A stretch of DNA of 41,953 bases from Mycoplasmataceae bacterium (GTDB taxonomy: Bacteria > Bacillota_I > Bacilli_A > Mycoplasmatales > Mycoplasmoidaceae), in assembly GCA_031281575.1 (NCBI GenBank), contig JAITFD010000022.1:1-41953 (forward strand), in the 5' to 3' direction. The notes under the pieces were generated by a model. That model worked only from the letters and a program-made list of their open reading frames with translations. It had not been told where the DNA came from and did no database searches. Below are positions 29,804-40,403 of the stretch, in pieces (the first letter of the stretch is position 1; each line of letters begins with the position of its first letter). The position numbers and the translations under genes were made by a program.

Positions 29804-32479
29804 ATGTCTGCCTATCATTCAGAAGAGATAGAGCCGATACTCAGCTCGCTCGGTACAAGTCTTAAAGGAATAAAAAAAGAAGAAGTTTTAGAACGTCGTA
29901 AAAAATATGGCGAAAACAAACTTCAAGAAAAAAAACATAAATCAATTTGAATTTTAATTGGTGAACAATTTAAGGAACCAATGACAATTATTTTATTAAT
30001 TGCCGCTGCATTTGGTTTCGTTTCAGCTGGTTTAAATCTTGAACACGATGATTTAATTCCGGGCGTTTCAATTGAAGGAATTGTCATCGTTATTATTTTA
30101 TTTATTAACTGAACGATCACAATTATTCAAGAAATTAAAACAACAAATGCATTGGATGCATTAAATAAAATGTCCGCACCAACATGTCGGGTAATTCGTG
30201 ATGGAGTTCAAGATCAAATTCCTGCGAGTGAATTAGTTGTTGGGGATATCGTATATCTTGATGATGGCTGTATTATTCCAGCAGATATTCGTTTAATTGA
30301 TGCTTCTTCCTTACGAATTAACGAGTCAGCATTAACTGGTGAAAGTGTGCCAGTGGAAAAAAATAGTGATATTGTTGTTAGCGAAAAAACCGTAATTGCG
30401 GAACAAGTTAATATGGCGTTTGCATCAACAATCGTGACAAATGGTAAAAGTTACGGAGTAGTCGTTAATGTGGGGAAAAATTCCGAAGTTGGGAAAATTG
30501 CGGAATTATTAAATGAAAATGATCACGAAGAAATTCCATTACAAAAAAAATTAAATGCTGTGTGTAAAAAATTGACAATTGTTGGAGCGATTGTTTGTTT
30601 AATTGTTGTTGTAACATCATTGTTATACGATGTAAACGGATGAACAAAAACAATTCTATTAGGAATTAGTTTAGCTGTTTCAATCATTCCGGAAGGATTA
30701 CCAACGACTGCCACAATTGTTTTAGCAATCGGTGTGCAAAAAATGGCTAAACAGAATGTATTGGTTAAAAATTTAGCATCTGTTGAAACTTTAGGTAGTG
30801 TTGATGTTATTTGTAGTGATAAGACCGGAACACTGACGCAAAACAAAATGATTATTAAAGAAGTTTATGCGGGGTTAAGCCGAATTGAGCCAAGTGTTTA
30901 CAATCAATATAACGAATTATTAATGGGTGGAGTTTATTGTAATAATGCTTTTCTTGAAGATGATGGTAATTTACTTGGTGATCCAACGGAAGGTGCATTC
31001 TTATTATTAGCAAAAGATACTTTTCCAAATTGAAAACAATTAAAGAATAAATATCCTAAAATCGAAGAATTACCATTTGATTCGGTGCGTAAACGCATGA
31101 CCACTTTTCATGATTTTGATCACCAAATTGTTGCATTCACAAAAGGGTCAGTTGAATCGTTATTAGATGTTTGTACAAAAATTAAAGTTGATGGGCAAAT
31201 TCGCCCAATCACGAGCAGTGATCGTGATTTAATTTTGCAAGAAGTTAATGAATTAGCAAATAAAGCATTCCGAACATTAGGTATTTGTACAAAAAATATT
31301 AGTGGTGATTTATTTAAAGATGAAGAAAAAGATTTAACATGATTAGGGATGGTCGCAATGTATGACCCACCCCGCGAAGAAGTAAAAAAGATTATTGAAA
31401 TTTGTCATACTGCGCATATTAATGTGATTATGATTACTGGCGATCATCCATTAACAGCACGAGCAATTGGTACATACCTTAATATTTGTAATGCAAATGA
31501 TGAAGTACTAACTGGTCATGATTTAGAATTATTAACTTTCCATGAATTAAAAGAAAAAGTGAAAACAGTAAAGATTTTTGCTCGGGTAAGTCCAAGCGAT
31601 AAAATCAACATTGTGAAAGCATTAAAAGCCAATGGTAAAGTTGTGGCGATGACGGGAGATGGTGTAAACGATAGTCCATCATTAAAACTCGCTGATGTTG
31701 GTGTAGCGATGGGAATTACTGGTACTGATGTTGCCAAAGATGCTGCGAATATTATTTTACTTGATGATAACTTTAGCACGATTGCCGTTGCGATTAAAGA
31801 AGGCCGCAGAATTTTTAGTAATATTCAAAAAGTAATTGCCTTTTTAGTTGCGGGAAATATTGCCGAAATTCTGATTATTCTTGTGGCAACTTTATTTACC
31901 AACCAATTTCATCCCCTACCATTAACCGCAATTTTAATTTTATTTGTTAACTTATTAACCGATACAATTCCTGGAATTGCATTAGGACTTGATCGTGCAT
32001 CGCCAAACATTATGACTTATCGACCGGTCGGCAATAAGCAATTCTTTAATCGCCGAACCATTTTTAATATGCTTTATTATGGAGCGTTGTTAGCTTTAAT
32101 TGTTTTAGGAATTTATTTAATTGGTAAATATTCATTGCATATTGAAGATCCCAAAGTATTAGTTGCTTTATCTTTTGCGACCGTTAGTATTACGGAAATG
32201 GGTTTAATTCTTTGTTTTAAATCATCAACAATTTCCATTTTTAGTCCGCGTTTAAAATACAATCCATGAATCTTTTATTCTTCAGTTATTTCGATCGGAT
32301 TAACAATCCTTTTAATTGTTACACCTGGGTTAAATGATGTCTTTGATTTAGCACCACTGCGTTGAGATTATTGAATTTACGCAATTTTGTTTTCGCTGAT
32401 TCCGCTCTTATTTGCCGAATCATTAAAACTTTATACATATATTAAGAAACGTCGAAAAGTTAACACAAAACCTGCTTAA
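29804..32479 (+). CDS. Cation-transporting P-type ATPase, Ca2+ (P2A) type
   Basis: 891 residues, full length. Exports cations, probably Ca2+, at the cost of ATP. Visible parts: cytoplasmic N-terminus, M1-M2 (about 55-105), actuator domain with LTGESVPV, M3-M4 containing PEGLPTTATI (the P2-type ion-binding motif), phosphorylation site CSDKTGTLT (Asp339), nucleotide domain with KGSVE, hinge MITGDHPLTA, MTGDGVNDSP, and six C-terminal helices including LLTDTIPGIALGLDRASPNIM. PEGLP with NLLTDTIP-type M6 favours Ca2+ or Na+/K+-like P2 pumps over heavy-metal pumps; mycoplasmas commonly carry a member annotated as a Ca2+ or Mg2+ ATPase. Single-gene transcript likely. Confidence 0.92.
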
Positions 32480-32484
32480 TGTTA

Positions 32485-32499
32485 TTGGCAATTTGCCAA
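32485..32499. promoter_or_regulatory. 15-bp palindrome upstream of the NifU-like gene promoter
   Basis: TTGGCAATTTGCCAA is a perfect inverted repeat (arms TTGGCAA/TTGCCAA, centre T). It ends 5 bases before the -35 box. On the plus strand it is followed by A residues, not T, so it is not a terminator for the ATPase gene; an activator or repressor site is the better reading. Confidence 0.45.
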
Positions 32500-32504
32500 A
32501 AAAA

Positions 32505-32533
32505 TTGATCATATGTATGATTATACATATAAT
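32505..32533 (+). promoter_or_regulatory. Promoter with embedded operator, NifU-like/GGGtGRT operon
   Basis: TTGATC (32505-32510), a 17-base spacer and TATAAT (32528-32533), 7 bases before the ATG. A 20-bp inverted repeat, arms ATATGTAT (32511-32518) and ATACATAT (32523-32530) around GATT, fills the spacer and enters the -10 box. That is the classical place for a repressor operator. Confidence 0.55.
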
Positions 32534-32540
32534 ATAAGAA

Positions 32541-33269
32541 ATGGCAACGACTAAAAAACGTGAAGCAATTAGTTACACCCATGAGATTGAACACATGTGC
32601 CCAATCTTAAAAGGTGCATATCACGGTCCAGCTCCCATTCCGCAAGAAGGAAAATGAACGCAAGCCAAAGAAATTAAAGACATTAGTGGTTTAACCCACG
32701 GGTGTGGAACATGTGCTCCGCAACAAGGTGCATGTAAATTAACATTAAATATCAAAAACGGAATTATTGAAGAAGCATTAGTGGAAACTGTTGGTTGTTC
32801 AGGGATGACGCATTCAGCCGCAATGGCTGCTGAAATTTTACCTGGCAAAACAATTTTAGAAGCGCTTAATACTGATTTAGTATGTGATGCAATCAATGTA
32901 GCCATGCGGGAATTATTTTTACAAATTGTTTATGGACGAAGCCAAACTGCATTTAGTGAAGGCGGATTACCGATTGGTGCTGGATTAGAAGATTTAGGTA
33001 AAGGATTAGTTAGTATGGTGGGAACGCAATATGGATCAAAGAAAAAAGGAGCACGTTACTTACAATTAACTGAAGGTTATGTAACACGAATGGCCCTTGA
33101 TAAACAAAACCAAATTATTGGTTATGAATTTGTTAATTTAGGGAAAGTCATGGATGTTATTAAGAAAGGAGAGGATCCAAAAAAAGCGATTGCTGACAAC
33201 ACTAAAACATACGGTCGATTTAAAAAAGAAGACGGTGCTGTTAAATATGTTGATCCGCGCAAGGAATAA
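32541..33269 (+). CDS. NifU-like iron-sulfur cluster scaffold protein paired with GGGtGRT protein
   Basis: 242 residues. Cys-containing motifs typical of this subgroup are GLTHGCGTCAPQQGACKLTL (Cys55, Cys58, Cys65) and VGCSGMTHSAAMAAEILPGK (Cys86), in a NifU_N/IscU-like alpha/beta layout (LNIKNGIIEEALVETVGCSG). This subgroup is the usual neighbour of GGGtGRT proteins in anaerobes and is generally annotated as an Fe-S assembly scaffold. The next gene starts 2 bases after the stop, so the two are co-translated. Likely clients here are the Fe-S enzyme NrdG and others, but that is inference. Predicted leaderless start; two palindromes flank the promoter. Confidence 0.8.
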
Positions 33270-33271
33270 TT

Positions 33272-34273
33272 ATGGCACTATTTGAAAGTTACGACCGTCG
33301 AATTAATAAAATTGATAAAGTTTTGAAACAATATAAATTGAATAGCTTAGAGGCATGTTTAAAATTATGTAAAGATGCTGGATTCAATCCAATTGATATT
33401 GTTAAATCAATTCAACCGATTGCTTTTGAAAATGCTGGATGAGCTTATACATTAGGTGCAGCAATTGCTTTAAAAGAAAAAGCTCAAAATGCCGCTGAGG
33501 CAGCAAAATTAATCGGAATTGGTTTACAAGCCTTTTGTATTCCTGGTTCGGTTGCCGAAGATCGTAAAGTTGGTTTAGGCCACGGTAATTTAGGAGCAAT
33601 GTTATTAACTGATACGACAAAATGTTTTTGCTTTTTAGCAGGACACGAATCATTTGCGGCTGCTGAAGGAGCAATTGGAATTGCGAAAAATGCCAATAAA
33701 TCACGTAAGTTGCCATTACGTGTTTGTTTAAACGGATTAGGTAAAGATGCGGCACAAATTATTTCGCGAATTAATGGTTTCACTTATGTTCAAACGCAAT
33801 TTGATTACTATACTGGTAAACTAAAAATTGTTAAAGAAATTAAATATTCAAATAATGAACGTGGTAAAATTCGTTGTTATGGTGCGGATGATGTACGTGA
33901 AGGTGTCGCGATTATGCATCAAGAAGGTGTTGATGTATCAATTACTGGTAATTCAACTAACCCAACTCGTTTCCAACATCCAGTTGCGGGTACATACAAA
34001 AAAGAATGTATTGAATTAGATAAAAATTATTTCTCCGTTGCTTCTGGTGGTGGAACAGGAAGAACATTACATCCGGATAATGTTGGTGCTGGACCAGCTT
34101 CATACGGAATGACTGATACGATGGGTCGTATGCACTCTGATGCCCAATTTGCTGGTAGTTCGTCAGTTCCTGCGCACGTTGAAATGATGGGATTCTTAGG
34201 TATGGGAAATAACCCAATGGTTGGTGCAACTGTAGCTGTGGCTGTGGCTGTCGATCAAGCAAAGAAAAAATAA
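33272..34273 (+). CDS. GGGtGRT protein (PF14057-type)
   Basis: 333 residues. The family-defining motif SGGGTGRTLHPDNVGAGPASYGMT lies at about 258-281 (GGGTGRT 259-265). Other conserved-looking stretches are CIPGSVAEDRKVGLGHGNLGAMLL, FLAGHESFAAAEGAIGIA and the C-terminal GFLGMGNNPMVGATVAVAVAVD. No membrane segment. The biochemical function of the family is not known to me; its regular coupling with the NifU-like scaffold, repeated here with a 2-base gap, points to Fe-S cluster or metal metabolism in anaerobes. Gly-rich loops suggest nucleotide or phosphate binding, unproven. Finding it in a Mollicute is unusual. Confidence 0.88.
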
Positions 34274-34294
34274 TTCCGCTTTTTATTTTTAAAT

Positions 34295-35623
34295 ATGGAA
34301 TTAACTTTTAACGCATTAATTGAGCATATTAAAAATGGTCAAAATTACTTTATTACCGGACCAGCTGGTGTTGGCAAAACATATACGATTAAAGCAATCT
34401 ATCAACGTTTAAAAACCGAAGGTGTTGGGGTAGTGTTAACTTCAACAACCGGAATTAATGCTTTAAATTTAAAAGGCATTACCGTGCATAAGTTATTTGG
34501 TTTAACGAATCGGAGTGATCTTGGCTATTTAGGTTTTATGAAACAGAGTTTCTTATTTCATGGAATTAAAAAACGTTTAGCAAAATTACAAGTTATTATT
34601 ATTGATGAAGTTTCCATGCTCCGGGCGGATACGTTTGAATTGATCAATCAGATCTTATTACAAACTGGTGATCCAACAAAACCGTTTGGCGGTAAAACTT
34701 TAATTTTCACTGGTGATTTTTATCAAATTTCGCCGGTTGTAAAATCATGAGAAAAACAACAAAATCAATGATTGTTTACTGCTCCAGCATGAAATAACAG
34801 CAATATCAAAACAATTATTTTGAATCATGTTTGAAGACAAAGTGATCCAGTTTTTATTAATTTTTTACACCAAATTCGGATTGGAAAAATTGATCAACAT
34901 GCATTAAAAATTATTCAGCGTTGTGTAAAAAATAAATTAAACGAACAAACCACACCACATTTTTTCTCAACCCGTGATGAATGTGATACATTTAATCAAA
35001 AAATGCTGGAACAAATTAAAAGCGAAACATTACTCTATGATGCAGTGGTAACTGGTAAACGCAATCGGAAATTTGCATATGACAAAGAATCAATTTTTGA
35101 TTTTTGCATTGCTAAAAAGCAATTACAAATTAAATCGGGAATGCGGGTAATTGCATTAATCAACGATCCCAAAAATCGTTTTGCTAACGGTTCGTTGGGT
35201 ACAGTTATTGATGCGATTAACCAAACTCGCGTTTGCCAAGTAACGGTAAAATTCGATGATTATCCCGAACCGCTTAAACTGAAACGCTACCAATGAACTA
35301 AATATAATTTAAATGGTAAGCGTGTGGCATCGGTTAAACAAATCCCGTTAATTCCAGCGTATGCGTTAACGATCCATAAAAGTCAAGGAATGACTTTGCC
35401 AAAAGCAATTATCGATTGTAAAAACATTTTTGCCTGTGGCCAATTGTATGTAGCTCTATCACGAGTTAAATCATTAAACGAATTACAATTACTTAACTTT
35501 CATCCGCGCCAATTAATTACCGCGAAAGTTGTTAGTGATTATTATGCATTGGTTAAACAAGAATTAAAAGATTCTATTCAACTTCAACTACCACACCAAC
35601 ATAATTTGGACCAACGTGAGTAA
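34295..35623 (+). CDS. Pif1-like (RecD-related) SF1 DNA helicase
   Basis: 442 residues. Helicase motifs in order: I FITGPAGVGKTYT (about 21-33), Ia VLTSTTGINALNL, II VIIIDEVSML, III IFTGDFYQISPV, a later SGMRVIALINDP segment typical of Pif1/RecD2 (2B-like domain), V YALTIHKSQGMTLPKAI and VI LYVALSRVKSLNEL. This pattern fits Pif1 family 5'-3' helicases, common in Mollicutes and phages, that resolve G-quadruplexes and R-loops. It lies 21 bases after the GGGtGRT gene with no promoter in between, so it may be in the same transcript. The last 50 bases overlap the degV 3' end on the other strand. Confidence 0.87.
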
Positions 35624-36449
35624 CAATTACCGGTGGTAAGAAACGAACTGAATAGTTAATATTTGGAAATTGGTTTTTAACAGCATCAAAGTATTTTTCG
35701 GACGGGAATGATTTATCGCATTCTTTATTAGTTAAAATTGCTAAACGTTTAATTTTATGAGTTGGGGAAGCAGCTAATAAATCAGCAAACACTTCTTTAC
35801 TAACGATTTGAATTGCTTTATCAAAGTTTGAACTTGAACCAAATTTTTCCAATTTTTTTGAAGTTAATGTTACGACAACTTTCACTTTAAATAGTGTTGC
35901 GACGATCGATGCAAATCCACTTACTCGTCCACCACGATGTAAATATTTTACATCGGGAACAAGTGCGGAAATTTGAAATTTATCGCCATGTGAGGTTAAG
36001 TAGCGATTAACGTACTCTTCATTTAACACACCTTGACTACGAGCGGCAATTAAATCTTCCACAATTCATTCTGTAGCTGCAGTACACATTGGTTGTTGAA
36101 ATAACTTAACATTTTTATACTCACCAGCAGCTAATGCCGTTACTCATGCATTATATGATCCAGAAACTGTTCGGGCAATGGGAAAGCAAAAAACTTGACT
36201 ATATTTGGTTGTAATATCATCGAGTAATTCAACAATATCACCAGGAATTGATGATGCTGTTTTAACATTTTTTCCTTGAATTAATTTATCACATACTTGA
36301 TCAATATTAATATCAACATTATCCTTATAAGTAAACGTTTGATTGCCATCAATTTCTTGAACAACCATCGGGATTACATAAACATCAGGAAATTGGTTTG
36401 GTTTAATTCCTGATGATGAGTCGACAACGATTGCGATATTACTTGACAT
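35574..36449 (-). CDS. DegV family fatty-acid-binding protein (FakB-like)
   Basis: 291 residues, usual length. DegV proteins bind a single fatty acid and present it to the kinase FakA for phosphorylation and use in phospholipids. Visible: IAIVVDSSSGI near the start, KTASSIPGDIVELLD, CFPIARTVSGSYNAW (the TxSGTYNS-type fatty-acid contact motif), LHRGGRVSGF and THVGPNYVGVVVE (GPGxxG-type C-terminal motif, here HVGPN). The start is the ATG at 36449, 8 bases after a TATAAT shared region with nrdG. The 3' end overlaps the helicase gene by 50 bases, so the last ~16 codons of each are antisense to one another. Confidence 0.93.
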
Positions 36450-36464
36450 ATATAATTATTATAT
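36450..36464. promoter_or_regulatory. 15-bp divergent promoter region of degV and nrdG
   Basis: The whole space between the two ATG codons is 15 bases and nearly palindromic. It holds a TATAAT for nrdG (36451-36456, 8 bases from its ATG) and one for degV on the other strand (36458-36463, 8 bases from its ATG). Each -35 region must lie inside the opposite coding region, and both transcripts should be leaderless. Confidence 0.65.
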
Positions 36465-37010
36465 ATGACAAACACTAAAAAAATCACAAAAATCCGCTTA
36501 GCTGGAATTAGTCCGCAATCACTCGTTAACGGTGAAGGGTTAAGAACCGTTTTATTTTCTCAAGGTTGTAAACATGCGTGTCCAGAATGCTTCAATCCGG
36601 AAACGTGATCTTTTACTGGTGGCAAGTGGTTTGCAATTGATAAAATTATTGCTGACATCGTTAAACAGCAAGACTATTTAGATGGCGTAACATTAAGTGG
36701 TGGTGATCCAATTGAACAATATGAAGCATTTATTCCGATCGTTGAAGCAATTAAAGCAAAAACTAAACTTAATATTTGGTGCTATACTGGATATACCTGA
36801 GAAGAATTGCTTAAAAAAATTAAAACCGAACCGAATCTATTAACGTTTTTAAAATCAATTGATTTTCTCATGGATGGTCGTTTTGTTAAAAGTAAATTAT
36901 CATCAAAGGCAAAAGATCCAAAAGCTTATCCATATCGCGGATCGACAAATCAAAGATTAATCGATGTACAAAAAAGTTTAAAAAACAAACAAACTGTTAT
37001 AAAAAATTAA
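36465..37010 (+). CDS. nrdG: Anaerobic ribonucleoside-triphosphate reductase activating protein
   Basis: Radical SAM enzyme that generates the glycyl radical on NrdD. 181 residues, slightly longer than E. coli NrdG. The radical SAM cluster motif is present as GCKHACPECFNPETW (Cys-x3-Cys-x2-Cys), followed by SGGDPIEQ (SAM-binding GGE-like motif) and NIWCYTGYTWEEL. LVNGEGLRTVLFSQGC is typical of NrdG. Its partner nrdD lies 26 kb away, and the glycine it should act on is not visible in that protein. It is divergent from degV with only 15 bases between the starts. Confidence 0.95.
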
Positions 37011-37052
37011 ATTTATAATGTTCCAATAGGATGAACGATCCGCTTAAATATA

Positions 37053-40000
37053 TTATTGTTCTTCATCATCAGAAGAATAAAGTCGCGAAGAGCTGCCCCA
37101 GAAAGAACTACCTGATGGCGGAGGGCTTCCGCCGTTGCTACGTCCGGAATTTGGTTGTGAACCGCCACCACCAGGTGCCGAAGAATAACCTGATCGTGCA
37201 GAATTTTGTGGAGGGTTATTGCCGTTGTTGCTTCCGGAATTTGGTTGTGAACCGCCACCACCAGGTGGAGGGTTGCCGCCATTGCTACGTCCGGAATTTG
37301 ATTGTGAACCGCTACCACTACCGCCAGGTGGAAAGTTTAGTGGTGGGATATAACCAGGCGGAGGATCGTCTCCTTCGGGTGGGGTATCATCGCCGTTTAA
37401 TCCGTAAAAGTTATCATAAGTTCCGTCGTCCTCTTCTTCTTCATTATTATCATTTATATTAAAGACCGTTTGGTTTGGATTACGTGGACCGCCGCCGCCA
37501 GGTGGAGGGTTACCGCCAGTGCTACGTCCGGAATTTTGTTGTGAACCGCTACCACTACTACCTGGACCTGCACTAAATATTGTTCCTGGGTCAGCCTCTT
37601 CTTCTTCCTCTCCGGTGCCGAAATCTTCTTCTTCTACATAATCAATATCTTCTTCCTCGTAATTATCCCTTTCGCTATTTGCTCGTGTCGTATCATATGG
37701 TCGTTGTGGCCCGCCTGATGTATTTTGTGGTTCTTCATTATTACTATCGCTACCACTATCCAGACTACTATTACTTCCCGATGGTTGACCACTTGAACGT
37801 GGTGATAACGGTGGAGGAGTTTGTGGTCGTGGTGAAGAATTACCACTACCAGGTGGCGAAGTACTACCAGCACTACTTGGATTGCTTGATGGGGGTGTTG
37901 GTGGTGGTGGATTCGTTACATTCGGTGGTGGTGGATTAACAACACCAGAACGAGGAGTTTGTTGTTTTGGTTTTTTTGGCTGCGCTTGTTGTGATTTTTG
38001 TTGAGGATCAGCTGGTTTAAAATTTGGTTTTAAAATCGGTGGTTTTCCTGGTTCAGGCGGAGACGGAAATGCGCCAGGTGTTGGTTTTGCTTTTGGTTTT
38101 GTTTCTGGTGGTTTGTCTTCATATTGATATCGTTTACCAGTAAAAAGTTGTCGTAGTTTTGATGTTCGTGTTCGAGTCATTCCTTCTGGTGCATCAGTTA
38201 AATAATCTTGGGTAACTTGATCGATTGAATCTTTCACTTCAGCACGCCGTTTGTCAAATAAAGTATTTCGTCATCAGTCGCGTGTTTCAACCGCACCAAC
38301 AATCGTATTTTTTACAGCACTGAATGGAGCGGTCGCTGCCCCCAATACTTGATCACTTGCACCGCGTGCAGTTTCAAGCATTCCTTTACCTTCAGTTAAC
38401 ATGAATGATTTAGATGCATTAAAGTTTTCTTCACCAGCACCAAATCCTTCTTCGTATTTTGATCACATTTGATAACCAACTTGGAGTGCTGCTTCAATGG
38501 TAAATATTAAGGCAAAAGACGAAATTAAATTAATTCCACCGTAAGTAAATTGCGTAACTTTTTGCATCCCATTATTCACGATTGGCAAAAAGATTGGAAT
38601 TAACGCAATCACTAATTCGAAAATAATGTAGAGGACAATAATACATCATCATTTACCGACAAATGTTTTAAATCAACTTTGCACTGATTGCTGATTACTG
38701 ATTCCGTTGCCTAAATAAATAAAGCCCATCATTCAATATGCAATTAAATAAAAAGTTCGTTTGATCGCACATTGGGTGTAAGTATAAACTAATAACACCA
38801 TACCAAAGACCGAAAAGACCGCTAACATTCATTGCAAAATATTTGCGTTATCAACAAAGTGATTATTTTCCGTACTACTTCAATTATCCCCATTCGCATC
38901 ACCAGTAATTGCGGTATACAACGTATTCATAATTGGTGAAGAAGTATAGCTGCCAAATTTTGTTCGCACAGAATTTAATCCGGCTCGTGCATCAGCACCA
39001 CCGCCGTTAATAACTAAGTTTAATAATGAATCTGATTGGGTCCCAACACAATATCCAAGTGTCGCACTTTTATCACTAAACATGTTATAAATATCGGTTG
39101 CTTGTGCGGTTAATGTTTCTGATGTACTCATGGCATCAATCGCCTCGGGAAAATTTGCAAACAAGTTAGTTGTTTGTTGATTAAATGGACTTACATAACT
39201 TTGTTCGGCAGTTCGCAATTGTTCAAATAAGTCCCGATTCTCATGCATCCAATTTAAACTTTTTCATCCACCAAAAGTTCCGACATTCCCCAGATCCGAT
39301 AACGGTTTAACGGTATTTAACAATGATCAAAAATTATCTTGTAAAGTATAAAGTTGATTTTTAAAACCAGAAATTAGTGATGCAAAACTATCCGGAACTG
39401 CTTGGCCAACAGCAAAAGTTGCTCGCTGAATCGCATCTTCGTATTGGGTAATTAATGACGAAAATCCATCGGTTGGATTATTTAAGTATTTCGCAATATC
39501 TTCGTATGCATTCAAATAATTGGTGACATTATTTGTAAAAGTGCGGAAATCTAGTTTCATGATTTGGTTATATAAACCGGGTTGAACAGCATTAACCATA
39601 TCTTGAAACTCTTTTGTTCCAGTATCCAAACTTAAACTTAAAATTTCAAGTTGACTACCGATTTCACCAAATGAACGTAAGTTGTTATAAAGCGGTGTTA
39701 AATAAGCAGTAAAAATATTGCTGGTTGTTGCTAGCGCGGTCCGAATATATTGTAAATCCCGTGGAATATAAACGATGATCGCATCAACGTCCTTTTCCGT
39801 TAAAACATTGAGGGAAGGCCCGGTATACCGCGTAATTAATCATTCAACAACTCCGTCCATAATAACCATCACACTTGGACCCAAAAATAACAAAGCGAGC
39901 ATGATTAACGGTCAACGCAAATATTTTAATCGTGCCGATTGCATTGTGGTTGGGTGCCCGTTACTATCAATTGCACGTTTCGTGGTGAATGTCCATAAAA

Positions 40001-40358
40001 ATGAAATAAAAAACATAAATAAACCGATAACAAAAACAAAAATCACGAGAAAGCCAAACGGTGAATTAAATTGAAATTCACCGTTAATACTAAATGAATT
40101 GGTATCAAAATTAATTCCGAATATTACCGATGCAAATCCTGAACAAAAAATACTAAACATTTGCACGATAACGTTAATTACTTGTAATGGTGCTCAAATT
40201 AGTACTTGGTAAAGAATTTCGACCAACCATCAAAGTAAACCTTTAAATAATGGCATTAAAATTACTTGGAATATACCAAATAATACATCTTCAATAACCC
40301 ACATAAAAAGGTCACTAATTCATGAATTTGTTTGTGGAACTACGTTAATAATATCCAT
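37053..40358 (-). CDS. Large multi-pass membrane protein, conjugative-element (VirB6/TrbL-like) type, with low-complexity tail
   Basis: 1101 residues in one TGA-as-Trp frame. N-terminal membrane cluster (about 15-80, 100-122, 150-175), a large non-membrane region to about 490 ending in TAITGDANGDNW, then a second cluster of 4-5 helices (about 505-640; YTYTQCAIKRTFYLIAYWMMGFIYLGNG). The cytoplasmic tail has an ESFMLTEGKG-like segment followed by 390 residues rich in Pro, Gly, Ser, Asn and acidic residues. The layout and the paralog upstream resemble the transmembrane proteins of mycoplasma integrative conjugative elements (Mbov_0396-like), which are regarded as VirB6-like channel parts. I see no VirB4 or TraG in the window, so the assignment is tentative. 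The ATG is 8 bases after TATAAT (40367-40372). Confidence 0.7.
37125..37545 (-). repeat. GC-rich coding minisatellite in the membrane-protein tail
   Basis: Units of roughly 60-80 bases encoding variants of GGGGSQPNSGRSNGGNPPP recur at least four times (around 37125, 37205, 37260 and 37490). They are far richer in G and C than the surrounding genome. Identical stretches such as CTACGTCCGGAATTTG are kept between units, which points to recent unequal exchange or slippage and to possible length variation between strains. Confidence 0.65.
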
Positions 40359-40366
40359 ATAGTTTT

Positions 40367-40372
40367 ATTATA
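40367..40372 (-). promoter_or_regulatory. -10 box of the 37053-40358 gene
   Basis: TATAAT, 8 bases from the ATG at 40358, in the 45-base gap between the two paralogs. The downstream paralog therefore probably has its own near-leaderless start in addition to any read-through. Confidence 0.5.
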
Positions 40373-40403
40373 TTGTTTAATATAATAAAGTATAAAAAAC
40401 GGA

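Noticed and set aside
32485-32510. Intrinsic terminator of the P-type ATPase gene
   Set aside because: The perfect hairpin is followed by A residues, not T, on the coding strand, so it lacks the U tract; an operator is more likely.
37125-37545. CRISPR array
   Set aside because: The repeats are inside a coding frame, of unequal length, and lack regular unique spacers; no cas genes are present.
38880-38905. Dockerin domain and cellulosome-type protein
   Set aside because: Only one short GDANGDN loop is present, next to membrane helices; the duplicated dockerin loop pair and cohesin context are missing.
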